This document shows positions 62,245 to 64,000 of a DNA stretch of 64,000 nt, piece by piece (the first letter of the stretch is position 1; every line of letters starts with the position of its first letter). Both the position numbers and the translations under genes were made by a program. The notes below the pieces were generated by a model. It ran no database searches, was not told the origin of the DNA, and worked only from the letters and a program-made list of their open reading frames with translations. Source of the DNA: Desulfurivibrio sp. (GTDB lineage: Bacteria > Desulfobacterota > Desulfobulbia > Desulfobulbales > SURF-16); assembly GCA_003605035.1 (NCBI GenBank), contig QZKJ01000103.1, positions 31,217-95,216 of the forward strand, in the 5' to 3' direction.

Positions 62245-63553
62245 GCGTCGCCGTGGAGATCGGCATCCTGGATGCCCGGCTACAACTGGAACTGCTTGGG
62301 AGCTACCGCGACATGATGCATAAAGCCGGTTGACGCCTTTGTCGATGCCTTGGCCGAGGACCTGGTTTCGGACAAGCCGATGACCCTGATGGAGATCACC
62401 CGGGCCATTGCCAACGCCAAGCCACAGCTTTTGACTGCGGCCATGGAAGAATTCATCCGGGCGAAACACGGGGATATTTTGTCGCAGGAGTGGGCGGAGT
62501 GTCCGTGCTGTACGAAAAAAATCCGCAGGAGTGCGATGGCTCCGCGGACCATCGAAACCCTGCTCGGGAAGGCGACCGTTACCCGCCCCTATTACTACTG
62601 TGTTCCCTGCAAGCATGGCTTTTCTCCCGCCGATTCAGTGCTGGGCCTGTCGTCCCGCCGGAAACAGGCCGATCTTCAGAAGGTGGCGCTGGAGTTTCTG
62701 GCCGACCTGCCCTTCAAACGGGCGAGCGAACTCTTTTTCAAGGCCACCGGCATTTCGTTCAGCGATCATCAGATGCACGCGGCCGGTGCTGGTGGCGGCC
62801 ACAGACGGGGCGCATACTCCCACCCGTCCCAAAGGCTCCGGTCGCGATGGAAAATGGGGACCCGGAGAATACAAGGAGGCCAAGGGCTTCAGATTGTATC
62901 TGCTCGATGATGACCGTATTGTGCATATCGCCAGTTGGCATCAGGTCGGCAGCGCCGAGGAGCTTGGCCAGGCGCTCACGGTGGCGGCCTTCCGGATTCC
63001 GCGGCAGAAAGTGCGGCCCTGCCTGGTCGGAGACGGGGCGCCGTGGCTCTGGAACGCCATGCAGCAGGCCTTTCCCGGCGCTCGCGAGGTGCTGGACTAT
63101 TACCACTGTTCGGAACATATCCACGCCCTGGCGGAGGCGCAATACGCCGACGATCCCCAGAAAGCTTTTCTCTGGGTGGAGGCCACCATGGCTCGCCTGT
63201 CGTACAAGGGCGAGGTAGGCGCTGTCATCGGCGGCATCAAGCGGATGCACCCCGCGAACAACGCGGCCAAGGAATGCATCCGCAAGACGGCCAATTACTT
63301 GAGCAACAACAAGGATCGCTTCAACTATCACGGCGCTCGCCGGGGCGGCTATGCCATTGGCAGCGGCGGCATTGAGTCCGCCAACAAGTTCATCTGCCAT
63401 GTCCGGATCAAACGAAGCGGCGCCTGGTGGCTGGTGTCAAACTGCAACAACATGCTCAAGCTCCGCTGCGCCTTGGTCAACGGTACATTCGAAGAATTAT
63501 TCGATAATCGCGCCACCCGGGAAAAGGCGAAGCGCAGCTTAAGAAACGCGTAA
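62241..63553 (+). pseudogene. ISKra4-family transposase, split over three frames with an internal deletion
   Basis: The N-terminal 30 codons (from ATG 62241) stop at TGA 62331; the next frame resumes with VDAFVDALAEDLVSDKPMTLMEI and carries a CPCC zinc knuckle and SFSDHQMHA. Near 62781 the frame changes again to VLVAATDGAHTPTRP and runs to the end through YYHCSEHIHALAEAQYADD, GGYAIGSGGIESANKFICH and RIKRSGAWW. Between HQMHA and RPVLV, tens of residues usually present in the family are missing. The DDE-type core pieces (TDGAH, DGAPWLW, GIESANK) remain. The gene is probably inactive. Confidence 0.85.
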
Positions 63554-63561
63554 TGCTCCCA
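63539..63561 (-). repeat. right terminal inverted repeat of the insertion element
   Basis: 23 bp, the inverted copy of 61253-61275 with one mismatch. It overlaps the last codons of the transposase frame and its TAA stop. Confidence 0.88.
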
Positions 63562-63803
63562 TCGTGCCAGACCCCGCCAACCCCCAGGCCTTGAATCGCT
63601 ATAGCTACGTTTATAATAATCCCATTTCCAATACCGACCCCACGGGGCATGCCCCGGTTGTGGCGGCTGTGGTGGGCGCTGTTTTGGTTTCTGCTGCAGA
63701 GTTTGTTACCACAACAATTATGGTTGTTGCCTGGATTGGTGCAGGAATTACTACGGCTGGATATTTATTGAACGATCCGTTATTGATGACCCTGAATCCG
63801 TGA
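63561..63803 (+). pseudogene. C-terminal fragment of an Rhs/YD-repeat protein
   Basis: Reading immediately out of the IS end gives IVPDPANPQALNRYSYVYNN, then PISNTDPTGHAPVV. This is the end of the Rhs core (NPQxLNRYSYVxNNPxxxxDPTGH) that precedes the variable toxin tip. The tip here is only about 40 residues and mostly hydrophobic, ending LMTLNP. The large N-terminal part is absent because the element occupies its place, so it is a remnant, or the tip of an orphan cassette. An ATG-less start makes expression unlikely. Confidence 0.8.
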
Positions 63804-64000
63804 AATTTTTGCAGTAAAAAACGTCTGTATTTTCAAATAACATGTTGAAATTTAACAAAAAATATTGCAATATTCGCCTGTCTAAAAACATCACTCTGCA
63901 GGCAGGGCGAGCGCATGAAATTCTCAGTGCTGACTTGCAGCTCAGAGTGACGGGAAAAAAAATTATTTAAGAAGTCCACTTAGTACGTGCGTTCATTCTA

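Larger units (their letters stand above)
61253..63561 (+). mobile_element. insertion element of about 2.3 kb, ISKra4-like, carrying a DruA-family gene
   Basis: Bounded by 23-bp inverted repeats with one mismatch (TGGGAGCATTACG at both outer ends). It contains a DruA (DUF4338) gene followed, with an ATGA overlap, by an ISKra4-type transposase that is broken into three frames. Left flank: a PIN-toxin remnant. Right flank: an Rhs C-terminal fragment. No target-site duplication can be seen. Since the transposase is damaged, the element looks non-autonomous now. Confidence 0.88.

Noticed and set aside
62331..62333. Selenocysteine codon in the transposase
   Set aside because: Reading through the TGA in the same frame loses the family sequence; the homology resumes one base later, so it is a frameshift.

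Overview
The window looks like chromosomal DNA from a Gram-negative, anaerobic, sulfur-metabolising member of the Desulfobacterota (Desulfobulbales-like). It encodes a canonical DsrC with both C-terminal cysteines, a group 3b [NiFe]-hydrogenase operon, a selenocysteine-containing SelD, a heptose nucleotidyltransferase domain (a lipopolysaccharide trait), Lgt and several lipoproteins. Taxonomy is inferred from gene content and protein character only.

Layout. 1-4.3 kb: 3' end of gyrB, then gyrA and gpsA (gpsA overlaps gyrA by ATGA). 4.4-7.1 kb: a zinc/manganese-type ABC permease and ATPase facing left, then selD facing right with an in-frame TGA (Sec) codon. 7.3-11 kb: a small lipoprotein, then a leftward phosphate block (DUF47 regulator, PiT transporter, TIGR03790-like protein). 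11-14.7 kb: a nitrilase-heptose adenylyltransferase fusion, an unknown protein whose start region is tandemly duplicated, and a degenerate-GGDEF/EAL phosphodiesterase. 14.9-19.1 kb: a four-gene operon with two FlgO-like proteins, an unknown exported protein and a single-pass membrane protein carrying eight copies of a FliM-like motif (LDQxNIDALL). 19.1-27.2 kb: rpe, an M16 protease, lgt and a hybrid sensor kinase. 27.8-44 kb: mostly housekeeping or unknown genes (aldehyde dehydrogenase, DUF1499, hisC, methyltransferases, an M24 peptidase, DUF2156, lemA and two TPM proteins, a dynamin-like GTPase, dsrC, an ATP-grasp/zinc-ribbon pair). 44.2-48.2 kb: the hydBGDA-type hydrogenase operon. 48.4-59.8 kb: an M24 peptidase, a cation/proton exchanger, glnA, two cell-wall enzymes, a MagIII-like DNA glycosylase, thiC and htpG.

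The right edge (60-64 kb) is accessory DNA: a MazEF-type toxin-antitoxin pair, a C-terminal remnant of a PIN-domain toxin, a 2.3-kb insertion element with 23-bp inverted ends, and the C-terminal tip of an Rhs/YD-repeat protein. The element carries a DruA-family (DUF4338) gene translationally coupled to a damaged ISKra4-type transposase. The two flanks come from unrelated genes and show no target duplication, so insertion was accompanied or followed by rearrangement.

The two most unusual items are the DruA-carrying insertion element and the FlgO/FliM-motif-repeat operon. Secondary oddities are the nitrilase-heptose adenylyltransferase fusion, a hydrogenase large subunit that ends exactly at its last metal-site motif, and a duplicated start region that creates a six-codon coupled minicistron. 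No rRNA, tRNA or CRISPR array was recognised.
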